Origin: Oikopleura dioica
Taxonomy: Eukaryota; Chordata; Appendicularia; Copelata; Oikopleuridae
Assembly (NCBI GenBank): GCA_907165135.1
Contig: OU015567.1
Coordinates: 6,205,001 to 6,269,000, forward strand
Length of the DNA stretch: 64,000 nt
Direction of reading: 5' to 3'
Below are positions 27,051 through 45,780 of the stretch, piece by piece. Position 1 is the first letter of the stretch. Each line of letters begins with the position of its first letter. A program made the translations under genes and the position numbers. The notes below the pieces were generated by a model, which was given only the letters and a program-made list of their open reading frames with translations, was not told the origin of the DNA and did not search any database.

Positions 27051-28772
27051 GACGAAAATTGCTGATCAAAAGCCCAAGAAACGAGTGCGCTTTGGAGAAA
27101 TCAACAAGTCTTCTGCCAAAGCGAGTTAAAAATAAATATTCTGTAAATAAATTGTAAGATTTTGATAGTGGTTCATTTTTTTAACTCCAAGGCTGAAAAA
27201 TGGGATGGCACGCGGTTTTTGAACACGGTGAACATTTATCAGACCGCGACGGCGGCTATCCAGGAGCTCGAGGCGCGTGAACTCGAGGCTGCGTTGGGAA
27301 TACTTGACGGGCAATTAGAGCAAGTTGCTGAGCAAGCACGGTAGGGATTATGTCGAGTTGATTAAGTTCAATCGAGTTTCTTACCCAGCTTCGCGCAAGA
27401 AGACATGAAGGATGTCTCTGACGAGCTGAACCAGGCGAAGAGTGATTTGAGCACGCTCTTAAATCTTCCAGAAACGAGTTCTTCCAGAAATCGCAATCAA
27501 TCTTGCCCCAAATTATTGGTATTCTTCCTTGATTTCAATCAGGAACTCGATAAAAGACGAGAAAAAGGTCAACTTTGGCCTTTCAGACGAGCCTTACTCT
27601 GAAGTCGTTCGAAAATCCGAGTTGCTGGTGCAAATGATAGAAGATGAAATTCAACCACAACGAGAAAAATTTCTCCAGGAAAATTCAAATTTGTCGAAAA
27701 TCGAAGCAGATCGGGCCTCAGTGCAGCAGCAGATTCAACTCAGGTAAGAACTCGTGGACTCAATTGACTCCAATAGACTATCGTTGTTTTCTAATGCGCT
27801 TTTTGTCAGGATACTGACGCATTTTCAATATGGCGTCTTTTACTAAAGTCTTGTTTTAGAACCGATTTCGAGGCGACGATAGAAAACACATTATTGGAAA
27901 TGTTTGGCGGTGTATATTCATCCAACAATGAAGAGGAATCCCAGACAGGTCCACATCTAAATCTGAATTGTTCGCTTTCAATCCATTACGTTCTCCCTTA
28001 GCCCTCGATAATTACAAAATGCGACATGAATCCTTGCTGAATGTCGCTTTAACTTGGAAGAAAATAACGGCAAAGTTTGAATCGACTTACCGACTTTTGC
28101 AGCTCGCGAAAAAATTGATGAAAAATAAAAGCGCAGAGCGAAAAAAGCAGATGAAGCGTTCTGGTGATAGAATTTATAGCTCTGGAGTTGAAAATCTTAA
28201 GCACTTAACTATCGTTGGGAAAATGATGTATGCGTGAAAAGACGGTATTAGCTGCTATTTTGTTGTTTTAGTCAGATTCCTTGCCCATTTGCTGAAGACG
28301 ATGCAAATGCTCTGATCGCTGTTGGCAATCAGCTCTCTTGGTACAGCAGTTCGAAGAATACGATCACGACGAAGAACATTTACTTGCTCCTGCGAACACT
28401 TCAGTCAAAGCTCAAAGAATCAATAAGGTCGTCAAAAATGCCCCTATCCTACTCCATCTTATTCAGATTTAGGTGGTGTCACACGATTTACGAGGACATT
28501 ATTGAGCAAGACTTGGAAACATCTTCAGGTAAAGCCTTCTCCCTTTTCGATCTTATCGAGCGATAGATCATTTCAACACGATGAAGAGAATGATGGCGGA
28601 TCAACGAAGAGAACTGGTCTCGAAGACGATGAAACGACTCACTGGCAAAGAACTGGACGGATACGAAGCAGATTTTAATGCGTTCACAGATTTGCCCCCG
28701 AAAGTCAATCCGCTCAAAAATATCAAGTTTTTATCGAGAATATCATCTGCCTGCACAGAATCTACGATTTGA
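27051..28772 (+). CDS. Uncharacterised coiled-coil protein
   Basis: Exons 27051-27124 (uncertain), 27169-27340, 27389-27475, 27543-27743, 27860-27948, 28002-28227, 28272-28427, 28473-28528 and 28567-28772. They keep one frame for about 397 aa after the first junction. The protein is mostly helical (ELEARELEAALGILDGQLEQ, YRLLQLAKKLMKNKS, IYLLLRTLQSKLKESIR) and ends SSACTESTI. No family is recognised; augmin- or centrosome-type proteins look similar in composition only. The intron 27476-27542 needs a GA donor to keep frame. The first junction creates A-TG, that is a split ATG or an internal Met after an exon containing KKRVRFGEI, an RVxF-type PP1-docking motif. The gene converges on ACADL with 61 bp between stops. 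Confidence 0.65.
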
Positions 28773-28833
28773 AAATTGATTTTCTAAAGTATTTATTCAT
28801 TGACAATAAATTAAGTGGGGGTAAGATCGAGTC

Positions 28834-30313
28834 TTACAAAGTTCGCGCGACGAGTTCCTTCATGATTTCTGTTGTTCCAGCGTAGATCGACTCGACTCTC
28901 ACTCCAGAGAACATTTGAGCGATGGGGTACTCGAGCATGTAGCCATAGCCGCCCCAGAGTTGCTGGAGCTTTGTGATGTTTTCGATGCACTTTTCGGAGG
29001 TGTAATACTAGAAAGCGTTGTTAGAATCTCTTGTTCGTTTTCTACAAACCTTGAGCATAGAAACACTCTGCTGATCAAGATCTCCTTCTGCGTAGGCTTG
29101 GATGTGTTTGTCAGTGATTGTTCTGAGCACCATGCATTCTGTTTTCACTTCAGCAAGAGTATGCCTAAAGAATTCATCAATATTCATCGCTCACTAATAT
29201 TCTACTGACCTGACTTGTTGATTGGCAATCAGTGGCTTTCCGAATGCCTCTCGCTCATGAACATACTCTCTCGTCAATTCGAAAGCCTTCTCAAGCTGTG
29301 CAGTGCATCCCATCGCCACAAGCAGTCGTTCTCGACCCAGATCGTGCATCAAAAACTGGAAGCCTCGGTTGATTCCTTCTTCACCTCCCAACACCGCGTT
29401 TGCCGGAAGACGCACGTCGTTGAAGAAAAGTTCCGCCGTGTCCGCACTTGCGCGGCCGATTTTTTTCAGAAGTTTTCCTTACAGGAAATTTACGAACTAC
29501 AGGATGGAAATATATATCTACCTTTTTCAAACCCTGGTAAGTTTGTATCGACCAAAAAGAGAGAGATTCCATACGCCGCCTTTTCCGCGTCTTTGTCTGT
29601 AACAGCCACAACGATCGCCATGTCCGACATATAGCCACAAGAGATGAATACTTTTGAACCGTTGAGAATCCAGTCGTCTCCGTCTCGAATAGCGTTTGTT
29701 TTAATACCCTGGACGTCGGATCCACTTCCTGGCTCAGTCATACACAGACAAGAAATAATCTCTCCATCCCTTATTCCAGGCACATACTAAAATATTCAGT
29801 TTCGAATTCTCTTCAAATTCTCTTACTCGGTCGACTTGCTCATCAGTTCCGTAGCTGCAGATGTATGGAAGGACCAGATCGTTTTGAACTTGCATCAATC
29901 CAGGAACAAGGCCGTAGATTTGCTCTTCGATTTGGATGACATTCGAATAGAAGTCCAAACCGTGCCCGTGCTAGAATAAGGATTGATTGTACCAGTAGTC
30001 GAATTCATATGACAATATCTTACATAATCGAAATTACCTTGTCCGCAGACTGTTCGATGCCAATAAGTCCCTGCTTGCCGCACTCCTTGAAAAACTCTCT
30101 GTCCAAATGACCCTGTTCCTCCCATTTCATCTTCCGCTCCATCGGAACAGACTCGTAGAACTTTCTCACTTGCTCCCTCATAATATCGTGCTCCTCCGTG
30201 AAAATCTTCCTCGAGCCAATGTCCGTCAATTTGTCCATCTGCCATGTCTCTGGTCTGTCAGAATAGGCCCTGGAGAGAGGTCTGGCAAGACGAGCCTGGA
30301 TTTTCCTGAGCAT
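28834..30313 (-). CDS. ACADL: Long-chain acyl-CoA dehydrogenase, mitochondrial
   Basis: Exons 30313-30038, 29970-29827, 29786-29522, 29477-29210, 29164-29050 and 29007-28834, for 413 aa (human about 430). ACADL catalyses the first, FAD-dependent step of mitochondrial beta-oxidation. A basic leader (MLRKIQARLARPLSRAYS) precedes GSRKIFTEEHDIMREQVRKFY, the ACADL-specific opening. Flavin and substrate blocks are CMTEPGSGSDVQGIKTNA and DWILNGSKVFIS; the second half has DTAELFFNDVRLPA, REAFGKPLIANQQVRHTL and QLWGGYGYM. ACADL carries its catalytic base (Glu) in the GYGYM-E-YP region, and YMLEYPIAQ shows it. All introns are GT-AG. It ends VESIYAGTTEIMKELVARTL. Confidence 0.95.
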
Positions 30314-31568
30314 TTTCTCTTTTAGTAAAAAGTACTTGGAAGGACGAGCCTCGACGTAGAAGAGCCTGGAAAATATCATAGTGGGCGTAAATAGAGCAAA
30401 TGTTTGTTCATGCATTTTCGGTGTACATAAGTCACAGTTCATGACTTACAGGTCAGAAGTGATCTCAAATAGAAATTTATTTGAGTCGAAAATATATATA
30501 ATATTATATAATTCAGAATTGCTTTACGAATTGTGATAGCATAAATTTTATTCTGAAAAGATCTTAAATGGAGTTTGATGGAGATAATCGCTGTTAGTAA
30601 TCGGTTTATGCGACCACCGACTGGTTGTCTTCCTGCCTTGTCGCCGCGCTGGCTAACGCGTGGGGCGGTAGCGAGCCCGCGCGCCACTTCATTCTAGTGA
30701 TCACGATCGCTCGCTCTCTAACTCTGTCTCTCTTGTCGCGAGATAAAGGTTATCACTCTCGCATTCGACAAGTCGGGTTCCTTTTAAATCAATGAGAATC
30801 CTCATCTGTTTTCCGAGCTAAATTAATCGCTCTTCAAGAAGCGTCGAAATAATGATAACCTTGTTAGTTGCACTCTTCATCCAAAAATAACAAGCTTTCA
30901 AAATTAGGCAAAATAAAGCTAGCTTAAGTATCTCAGGCCAAACTTTTTGGAAAAAGGCGACGTTTGAAGAATCTACTCCTGAAATATTGTCTGGCTTTTC
31001 GGAGTTAAATGTAACTGTCCGCCATAGTGTCTGATATAAAAGTAGATAGTGCAGGATAAAACTCATATTGAGAGAAAAACTTTTGATTCTAAATAAAAAT
31101 TTGAATACTTTCATATCGACTACAGCTAAGATCATATCTATCAGAAGTAAATAACAGGACAGTTATTGAACAAATGAAATCAGACTAAGCACTATCAATC
31201 GAATTAAAGTATCGCATACATAAGTTCAATAATAAAGGGTTGGTGGTGTCGCTTCGGTGGAACCCAGCGAAGTCTCTCTTGCGCCGCTTGCACCGCCGCT
31301 CTCCTGGTGGCCGTGTCCTGGCGCCGGCCTGTCTTTGCTAGGCGTCGAAATCGCCAGCTACATTCACACCACCATCTCCACTGATAACCACTCTAGATAT
31401 TCCGTCACCTAACCGAACAGAGAGATATCGCCGTCCTTGTCCGATAGAGCAAAAAATAGAGCTATCTCGTCTCCTGCTGCCGACAATTGCGGGACTCGCC
31501 AGATAACGACTCCCAATCAAGGTAAGAAACGACAATGCTAGATAAGATAATGGGGAAATCTATTAAGT
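30314..31568. promoter_or_regulatory. Spacer between ACADL and the GATA gene
   Basis: About 1.25 kb of presumed promoter for both divergent genes. It has GC-rich patches near 30,600-30,700 and 31,250-31,340 and a GATAAAGGTTATC pair near 30,740. GATAAGATAA lies about 25 bp upstream of the GATA start codon. A 105-codon minus frame at 30,818-31,135 with two hydrophobic stretches has no splice or homology support. Confidence 0.4.
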
Positions 31569-36736
<5,168 letters not shown>

Positions 36737-38000
36737 CTAGCGGACGGTCAGCAGCACCCGAGTGCGTTGACTCCCGCTCCCGCTCCTGAAGGTTACTTGA
36801 GCTAGTTCTCTAGTCACCTTTTTCTCGAGCAATTTCGACGTCAATTCTCCGCTGCCTGGCTGCCTCGTTAAGACTCAATCTTCAATTACATTTGTGCTTT
36901 TGAAGTGTTCTATTACGTATTTCGTTTTTACCTTTGTATCAGACCACTAGCCACAACCTGAGATTATAATATTTTAATTCTAAATAATTTACTCACAAAC
37001 TTTTAAAAATAATAACTCACGTGAGCAACTCAAGTTTGAATGCAGTATGTAAATTTCAATTTCTTCCTCTTTTTTCATCCTTTCTCTCCGGAGATCCGGT
37101 GCTGTGTGATTTATCTTCAAACAACCCAAAAAGTGTTCGTTGAAAAATAAACATATCTTCTGTCAAAAAAAATATTACTCCGTAGAACACTACTTTCTTC
37201 CCGGACAAACAATTCTACCACTGTAATATCTACTGTAAATATCTGAAATGTAAAACAATTCAACAATTTTGAATAGTAGCAGCCAATAAATGGATGCTTT
37301 GTTCATATTTAAAGTAATAAAATATTTTGCCTAAAATTGAATCTTGCCTTGTTCATTTTTTTTTGCAGATATTATCAAATATCCCAGTTAGTGAAAAAAT
37401 AGCTTCAAAGACACACAAAATGTAAAAAAAATGAGTAAAAGCAGTAAGTAAAGGCAGACTGCCTCGACACGGATTTTTCCAGGTTCTAAGCTGGAATTTC
37501 CAATGCTTTCTTTTTTTTTTGTTAGCCAGAGTCTTGGTCGAATCAGCCTTGATGTCCCATCATCAGATGCAAAGATTCAATACAAAAGATTTCCATTTCT
37601 TTTCCCAGAGGCATTTTTCCCGTGTAGTTCTTTATACCTTCCTTGGAGTGTAAGGCTTAGATTCTTCTCATTCGGGAATGAATACCATTGGTCTCAGAAA
37701 GTATGACGAAAAGATTGGAGAGTCAAATATAATTATCTTCAATATTGATAGCTTCAAGGGGAAAGCCACACAAAGTGGGTCCTTCCCGATGCTAATTTCT
37801 GATTCATTCGACTGTCACTAAGTCTCACTGCGTCAGATTCAAATCTGCATCATAATCCGACTGGTACGTTTGAGCTGCGTTCACAGCTCATTACACTTAG
37901 CTGACATCCATTAGAACTTTTTATCACGTGCCAGGATCAAGCATCAATCAGCCCAAAGTGGCATGTTTGGATCAGCCGAGGCGGGAAAAGCATGGGCTTA
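36737..38000. other. 3' flank of the GATA gene
   Basis: AT-rich, with no exon supported on either strand. Likely 3' UTR and downstream sequence; several AATAAA-like strings near 37,140-37,320. Confidence 0.4.
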
Positions 38001-41000
38001 CTCGATCTTATCGAGCCCGTTTCCGGAAACAGGAGCAGCCAGGAAGTCCCTACAGAGACGAACGAGTGACCTTAATTCTTTCCCAGGCCTAATTATTATC
38101 CAAATTTCGACTCGACTTTTTTAAAACGTAAAAACTTGAAATCCACAAAAAGGGAATCGGCGAAGGGTTTGGCGAGTTCTAATCCATCCGTTTTTGAGGA
38201 TTAATTTCCGCTCAAAGTAGGTGATAAGAGAAATTTTGAGTGAAGCTGGCGGTTGATGATGTTGCTCGCGATATTTAGGCTTCGTTTCCTTATCTTGCAC
38301 GTTGTGCCGCCTCCCGAGCAAGTGCTGTCAACACTCCAGAAAAAGAGCTCGAAAAGCTATTGACTGTAGTTTTCCCGGTGCCTAATGATATTTCATAAAC
38401 TAAAATTGTCATTTGATCATGAAAATCTCACTTTTTCCATCGATTTATAGCTATTTTTCTTAAGGGTATCAACATGATATCTTCCAAAGTGTTAAACGCA
38501 TCTTTGGTGGTGTTGGTGGTGCTATTCTTTCAGCCAATCAGGAGCGAGATCATGCGATAAGATGCTAAGAGAGATAGTGCGCCGGAACAGATAGGGGGCG
38601 CTGTTCTGAAAAACCCTGCGCTAAGCCAATCAGTGAAACGTACTTCCGCCGCAGTACTTCCCTTTTCATCAGCAACTAAATCTGTTTGAATCTGTTTGAT
38701 TCCATGATCCTTTGGAGCTTCATCATTTGACCTCAAGGAGCATGGGGTCTCTCTGTTGTGTAGCAGTTTTAAGAGCGGAAGTTTTCATCGGAGGAAGGAA
38801 CTTTGTCACGTGATACCCATCGATAGTATGCACTTCCACTTCCGGTAGGGGCACTTCGCCGATCGAAATTTGAAAAGATCAGATATCAAACAGGCTACTT
38901 GAGGAGGGACCACTTAATTTTCTGAAGGTTGCATCCGCAACTAGAACTGTTCTACCAGAATTCGATCGGTTTCGCTATTTTTTCGAGCATGGCCTTTGCT
39001 GATTGTGATTATCGATAAGGTGGTGGAGGAGGAAATGAATTAGCGGCTTTCTGATAAGGTTGTGTCACACCATTACGGGCAGGTGCTCCTCGCGAGAATT
39101 CCAACTGATAACCGAAAAAAATGTCCCCAGCCACTTGACCATCCTCTGCTACTGATAACGACCCTGGACAGGAAGCACAATCATCTACAGACAGTTCTAT
39201 ACAGAGTACACAGAGTACCTTTCTTTTCAGAGCAGTTTCTTTTCGGCAACAAAGGAAAGGGCAAAATGTCGCGGATAGGTAAAACAACGGTGACTTCATC
39301 CGGCGCTCCTGTGATCGGCCGCGGAGGATAGGCTAGAATTCCGCCGTGGGGAATTTCTAACGTAATAAAGCACCGCTGATAAGCAGAAGCAGCAGTCAAG
39401 TAGTCAGAATCCGGTTCCTGCCAATTTCGCGCCAAACATAAAACCAAGCTCCATCCTGTTTCTACACCTGAAGGGGAAACATTTTTCTAGCGACGAAAGA
39501 GCCGCTTTTACAGGAAAAATGATGGTTCTTTCTCTTTTTCATTTTGGCTCATTTTCTATGGGAAATCAGATAATGCTGAGCCAGTGTTTCAGGAGCCGTT
39601 TTGGCAACAAAAATGTAGAGATATCACTCCGGAGCTGCTTCGCCGCGACTTCGGACCATCACGTGGTCCCTCTCGCAACCGCCAACCGCGGGAAAGCTTC
39701 TGTTATCAAACCAAACAAAATCGTTTTTTTTTTCTCCATTTGCGTAAATTTTAAAGATTTAACTAGCCAACATATAGGCTTATCACTAAAATAGTCAATA
39801 GAAGATCCTCCCTTAGGGCTTCTCTTGATTGAGGGGGCTCCTTAATTTTTGTAAAATTTAAAGCAGGTGCTAGGGCTAGATTCATGAGGTGCAATTTCGG
39901 GCGAAGGAGTCAAAATTTTGGAGAAATCTGGCGGCGCTTGGCACGCTGAGGAAGATAAGAAATGCCCGCAATGGTGGTTTAATTTTGGCGCAGCCGCCAC
40001 CACCAACTCCAAAGATAACACCAGAACATGTGTTTTATGAGAGGAAAGGAAAAACCCTTGTTCCCAAGCCATTACTACTCGTAAGTAGTTTTTCTCCGGT
40101 ACCCTTTTTTTTGCCCTTGTTGAGCCGCGGCTAAACACCCGCTGCGCCTTATCAGTAAACTGTTTAACTTAGGTGTGATTTCGGGCTTCTTTATCCATAC
40201 CGCCGCGCATGCCGCCCAAGTTTCCCTCCTCTCGAGCCCTATTTGAAAATATTTCCGCAAATGGAGATAACGCGGCCCACATAAATTGCTCTCCACTCTG
40301 GTGGAGACGGTGGTGTTTAGCTAACTGCCGAGAGTAAAGTACCATTTCCTATTTGGCCACTGAGATTTTATCGAAAAGAACAAACTTGACAAACAAGTTT
40401 CTTCGAGCCAGCCAACGAAGACGATTTTACTGTAGCTCAGCTTCAAGAAATGACGACTTTGCTAATTCTCGATTCTACGGTTAGATATTTTTGTTTTGCA
40501 TGCACTTTGATAAGCGCGTATAAAACAGAACTCCTCTTGATAAGTTTCTATAGCGGAAGGAACTTTTTGTTTTGGGACTTTCTTCAATTTTTTCCTTATC
40601 GTTCTTTAGCCTTTGTGATAAGGCGAAATGACCAAAGCTTTAGTCTCCCGCTGCGCTTATGACGCTAGAACTATTCGCATAAAAGATACTTTGCCTACCT
40701 CGGGTTAAAAATCCTTAGTTTAAAAAATGAATATCGGATATGTAAAAAATTTAAAATATTTAATCATTTCCGCGCTCTCTTTTCCAGCTCTGCCACTTCC
40801 GACAGGTCCTATTCCATTTTCCCAAAGCTATGATTATCGTCGACTCTATTCTTTAGGCGCTTTATCTTGCTTGTCATCGAAAACGCTAGAATCTAAAAAA
40901 AGAAAGAATGCGTGGACTGTGATTCAATCGCAATCGTGCGAGATTGAATTTGTACGAGTTGTTGAAGATAGCGTGGTTAGCTCAATTAGGAGGAGATAGG

Positions 41001-43956
41001 AGTTCTCGTCGTTATCGAATTGGGCGAAATCGGTGGAGATGGAGGATTTATCTTATTCCTCTAACAGCTATCAACGCTCGCCCCGCTATCTCCCCACGTC
41101 AGAACGAAAAGAACCTTCAGATTACGCGTCCAGGTCATTTATTTAGCGATGACCTCTTTCGCGAACACCCTTATCGTTCCTTGTTGATATCCTTTATCTG
41201 CGTAAACCGTCACGTAAAGAGAAGGGAACAGATAAAAAGAATGAACTTGTCGACTGATTTATTATTTAAGGGATTCGCTCGTGTGAACACTGAACATATG
41301 TACTTGCGGGGAACAAATGGGACGAAAAAAAACGGAAAAACGAACGCTCTTATCAATTTTTTATTTGGCGGTAAAGAGATACGGTGTCTAAAATTGAACT
41401 GATTGCTTAGAATGATTCATGAACTTGAGGAAAAACGGGACATTACAGTTCATTTTCTGACAAAGAAACTCTAGAATTGAAATGTCGTGAGAACGTTGTA
41501 CCCTGGCACAGCGGGTGACCAAAGCCGGAAGCACCTGCCGAGCAGTGCACCTGCAGGATGTTTCATTTGGCGGCCACCAAACCCCTTTTAAAACATCCCA
41601 AATTTGCATACATGCCCCTTCAAATTCACAGCAGGGTACTTGTTTACTGGCTTACTGATAAGACGCGCTCTTTTTAATGATTTCGAAAGCTGCTGATCAG
41701 TGATCACGTGACAATCAATCAATGGAAAATACTAATGCATAAAATGACGGAAGAATTAATTTCCGTGCGGCGCGTGAAAATTGCCATCTCCCGCCGAGTA
41801 CCAGCTCCGGCAAAGATCCTTATCAGCGGTCAGGGTTTGTAATTACACCGCGCAGCGGGTGACCACCTCTAATACCACCATTCATTTTTTCTTTTCGTAA
41901 AATATTCCGCTAAGGATCACGTCTGTTGTCACAATAAGGATGCACAGTGGACCAGTAGTGGCCTTTATCGCTCAATAGTTCTCGCGGTCGTCGCCACTTC
42001 TAGCGGCTCGAGAGGCTTTTCAACAGGTGAAAATTTTGGAAGCCGCAGTTTCCACTTGCGACGCTCATTCGTTTCATACTTATTCCTATCGCGAGGGATA
42101 AACTCGCGCCAGATGATCTGACTGCTCCCGTTGACTGAGCTGTTTGGTGATAAGGGACTCAGCAGGAGATCGTTTTTCAGCTTAGCCGGATCAGACTTTA
42201 TTTTTATCTCCATTTCTACAGCTCCTTGAAAAGCTGGTAGAATCGTAAACTTCATATTCCGCCAGGCTCCGGCCTGTCTAGATCAAATGTCTCAGCCCTC
42301 TAGAAAAAGAGCGCCTGGTGATAAGCGTTATCTAAACTGATTTAGATAAAACTGAGATCAGTTCCTCTCGTTACGTGAGCGATCATCGCCAAATCGCGGC
42401 AGGACATCGATAAGAGCCGCGCGATAATCTACGTCGGCTATCGCCAGTCTTGATCTCCTGCTGAGCTTATCAGAGCCCAGCTCTGTTAACCACTGATAAG
42501 CGGTAGATTACGTTCCCTTCACGTGTATCTAAGATTTTTAAAAGCAATGGGCGAAATGGAAATTCTAATACAAGAAAAGTTTCGTAACCCGGTCGACTGT
42601 CAAACTCGACGTCAAGTACCCCGCTGCGTTGATACTGATAAGAGCACGTCTGATTCGTTTCCCTCGATGATCCGGTGCTTCTTCTTTCCAAAAAGAAGAA
42701 CCACAGCCAAATTTATGCAGGATTTGCTATTTTTTTAAATTACGTAGTTTTTTCGTAAAAAAATTTCTCCTTGATTTAAAAATTTTTACGAAGGGTGTGT
42801 ATTTGTGTAGTTTTTGGTGCAGCTGGTTTGGTGGTGTCGTCCGTTTTCCTTCGATGTCGGTGCACCTGGCGCGATAAGATCTTAGTACGCGCCCGTCAAC
42901 AGCTGAAGTTTGACTGGCGACATGCCGAGCACGAAATGCTAGAGCTCATCCCTCTATCGGTATCCTGCTGAGTTTCCGACAATCTGATGATAGTTTTTAT
43001 CAATCAAAAAGGGACCATGTTGGAGACGTAAGAGCGCGGTAAATTGAATTTCCGCTGTTGAAATGTCTAAGTTTTCTGGCGATTGCTGATAACGTGTTAT
43101 CAGCGGCTGGTGATAGGTCTGGGATAAGATCGGAACTGAGTGATGGAACAGATCCATATCGTTCATGTCTTCTGATAAGAGAAAGTTGCTGGCTGATAAG
43201 AGGAATCTCTCAGTCCTCGATTAGATCAGACTCGGCAGGAGATAACTCGCCAGGATGTCGATAACTGGCTCAGACTCGGCGGGATATCCATCTGCTCACG
43301 ATAAACGTGCTGATAACACTTATCCTCAGATCGTGCCGCAACATGCTCAACCCAGAGAAAGTGAATATTACTAACACTTGTAGATAGACACGTATCTAGA
43401 ATAGTAGAACCTGCAAATTTATTCATGCAACTTTGATAAGAAAAGTTACCGATAAGAAAATTTTCTTAGAAGAGTTCTCCAAAGGACCAAAAGAACCCTT
43501 GTTCTTGACTTTCATTTAGGAAGGCCTACTGATGTTTACTGATAAGAAATTCATCAAGAATAAATAACCAGGAGTCCCTTTATTTTCTCAAATTCTTTAT
43601 TCAGATTTGATCCACGTTCTTTTGGAACCCTTTTGACCTTTCCCTAGAAGCAGGCCCATAGAGCAAGAGGGGAGAATAGATGGGCCTGATGCGAGGGAGA
43701 ATGTTGAGGCATTTCTTCACCTCGCCAAAAACACGAGTTCGGGCAAAGGTGTCGGACATCTTGTGATAAGGACGAACAAACCTTATCGCTAGTTTTAATT
43801 CAGCGCTGAGATTAGCTGTTACGAAAATGGATTATCCGCGGCTCAGTGCTACCGAGCGAGCCTTCTTCCATTTTGCGCATAAAATCCTTGCCAAAACTCG
43901 ACAGATAAGATATCATTATTTCGCCTCGCCTAATTTAAAACTCACTTGCTCACAAG
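38000..43956. promoter_or_regulatory. Gene-free domain densely packed with GATA motifs
   Basis: Repeated GATAAG/CTTATC cores, many as (T/C)GATAAG, occur throughout on both strands. They are thickest at 39.0-41.3 kb and 41.6-43.9 kb, with several doublets such as GATAACGTGTTATC near 43,090 and GATAACACTTATC near 43,315. TCACGTG E-box-type sites (about 37,924, 38,807, 39,659 and 41,703), GGTGGTG/CACC stretches and ETS-like CTTCC sites lie among them. No coding exon is supported. The position next to a GATA factor gene suggests homotypic enhancer clusters, possibly autoregulatory. I counted by eye only. Confidence 0.55.
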
Positions 43957-43964
43957 ACTTATAC

Positions 43965-44962
43965 CAGGGTGTCGAATCGCGGGGGAGCGAGAAGGGATCG
44001 CGCGAAAACGCTCACGCCCGATCCCACGAGCGAAGGGATCGCTCGGGCGCCCCTTCGAACGAGAAGGGATCGCGGCAAAAAAGCAAGCCAAAAGCCGTGG
44101 GCTAGCGCCAGAGTTCAGGCGCGAGATTTGCTACAACCGAGTCCGCACCGCCTATTCAAATTTTCCTTATTATCAAATTTGATGAATTTTCCAGATCTTA
44201 TCTAGTTTTTCCTCCTCTTTTTTCTCGAACAACAAAATCTTATTCAAATTTATTCTTTGAAATTAAATGAGTATATAATTTGTAAGTTTGTATAGATAAA
44301 ATTTTGACTTATTTGCCCGTAATGATATTCACTCTCCCTTAATATTATTTCAAAAAAGAAGTTATATCATAGACTATGATTCATAGTTATCAGTTTCGTT
44401 TATTTTTCCATCCGGAAAACTACTGAAAACATTAGCGCTTCATCTCCTCACCGGGACACTCGAAAAGCCGTATAATCTCGGTGGGTGCACACTCTGACCT
44501 ACTGTAGGGAATCAGTCGCAAATAAATCTGGGCTACCTTAAAAACAGCTCTCGGAAGTGGTAAGCTACCTGTTTGTGACAAAAATATTGAATTTACGGTC
44601 AATCAGTTTCTAGAGCTCACTTTTTGGGACTTAATCAGTTAGAAGTCGTTTATTACTCCGAGACTCAGAATATTTTTACGTATTAGGAATCAGCGGAAAA
44701 AGTTCCAAGTGGAGTCCATATTTCACTGAAATGGACTTTATTGAAACATTTTGACTGTTTACAAAGTTCGCTCGTTCTCGTAAAATTTTGATCCCTTGCG
44801 CGAAGGGATATCCCACGCGCGAAGGGATCGGGGCGATCCCTTTGTTTTTGTGAGCGCTCCCTTCTCGTTGCCTCTCGCTGCTGGGCGATCCCTTACACTC
44901 TGGGAGCAAAATGGCGCTGCGGCGCGCGATCCCTTTTCGTTCCCCCGCGATTCGACACCCTG
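43965..44962. mobile_element. hAT-type non-autonomous element with GGGATC repeats
   Basis: About 40-bp terminal inverted repeats beginning CAGGGTGTCGAATCGCGGGG (43965 onward and 44962 backward, about two mismatches) bound 998 bp. The 8-bp duplication ACTTATAC flanks it at 43957-43964 and 44963-44970. CAGGG termini plus an 8-bp duplication place it in the hAT superfamily. The subterminal regions carry many GAAGGGATCGC repeats. There is no transposase frame. Confidence 0.9.
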
Positions 44963-45780
44963 ACTTATACAGTAGTTGCTCAAATTGGTGCCGCTTCTGC
45001 AAAAATGATTAAAAAAAGCAAAGAGTTGATACAAAGACCAGAAAATAATGAAAATGAATCTCTAAAGTCTATTTTTTTTCTAATTGCTACAAAGTTCATT
45101 TCATTATTGAACTGTTGTATATTATGGTATTACAAGGTCATTATCATCAGTCCTAATGAACATCAATTTTAATACGGACAATTGCCAATAGAATATATTT
45201 TGTCTATTTTTTGTCGTTTGACTTCTGAGACGACCAAAACCGTTCGTCGAGACCAGGGGTGGATATTTTGATATCAAACCAGTTTTTCAAAACTGTCGAA
45301 TCATTTATTTCATCGTTTCAAAATTTGAAATTTCAATTGAAATTTCAGGAAAAAGCCGATGCAATGACTGAAATCTACTGAAAGTGAAAAAATAGCGTTT
45401 TCAAAAGATAAAGCTTCGTGCGGAGTTTTGAAATGAATTTGAAACTGCAATAATTGACATTTCAATCAGTTTTTCTTGTTTAGCGACTTGAAAGGAATTT
45501 GAAAAATGAAATTGAAAAAATGAATCGTTGCAAATTTGAAGAAGGCGCAAAAGGAAAAACTCAGCACGCCTGCCATCCCTTTTTGACTCCCGCATTTCCC
45601 AAAATCCCGTATTTTAAAATCCTAAATTTCTGAAAATCTAGTATTTCTCAAATCGCCAATTTAGGATTCTGCGGATTCAGGATGATGGGAAATGCGAGAT
45701 TTTTTTTCTTTTGAGTTAATTGCTTTACCAAATTTTCATTGATTGATCATATAACTTTATTTTCTTGGCTTCTCCACAGC

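Noticed and set aside
30818-31135. 105-codon minus-strand frame with two hydrophobic stretches
   Set aside because: No splice context or recognisable motif, and it sits in a promoter-like spacer; AT-rich sequence easily makes hydrophobic frames.
43946-45034. Several 78-108 codon frames within the GGGATC-rich region
   Set aside because: They lie inside the hAT terminal/subterminal repeats and read the repeats in various frames.
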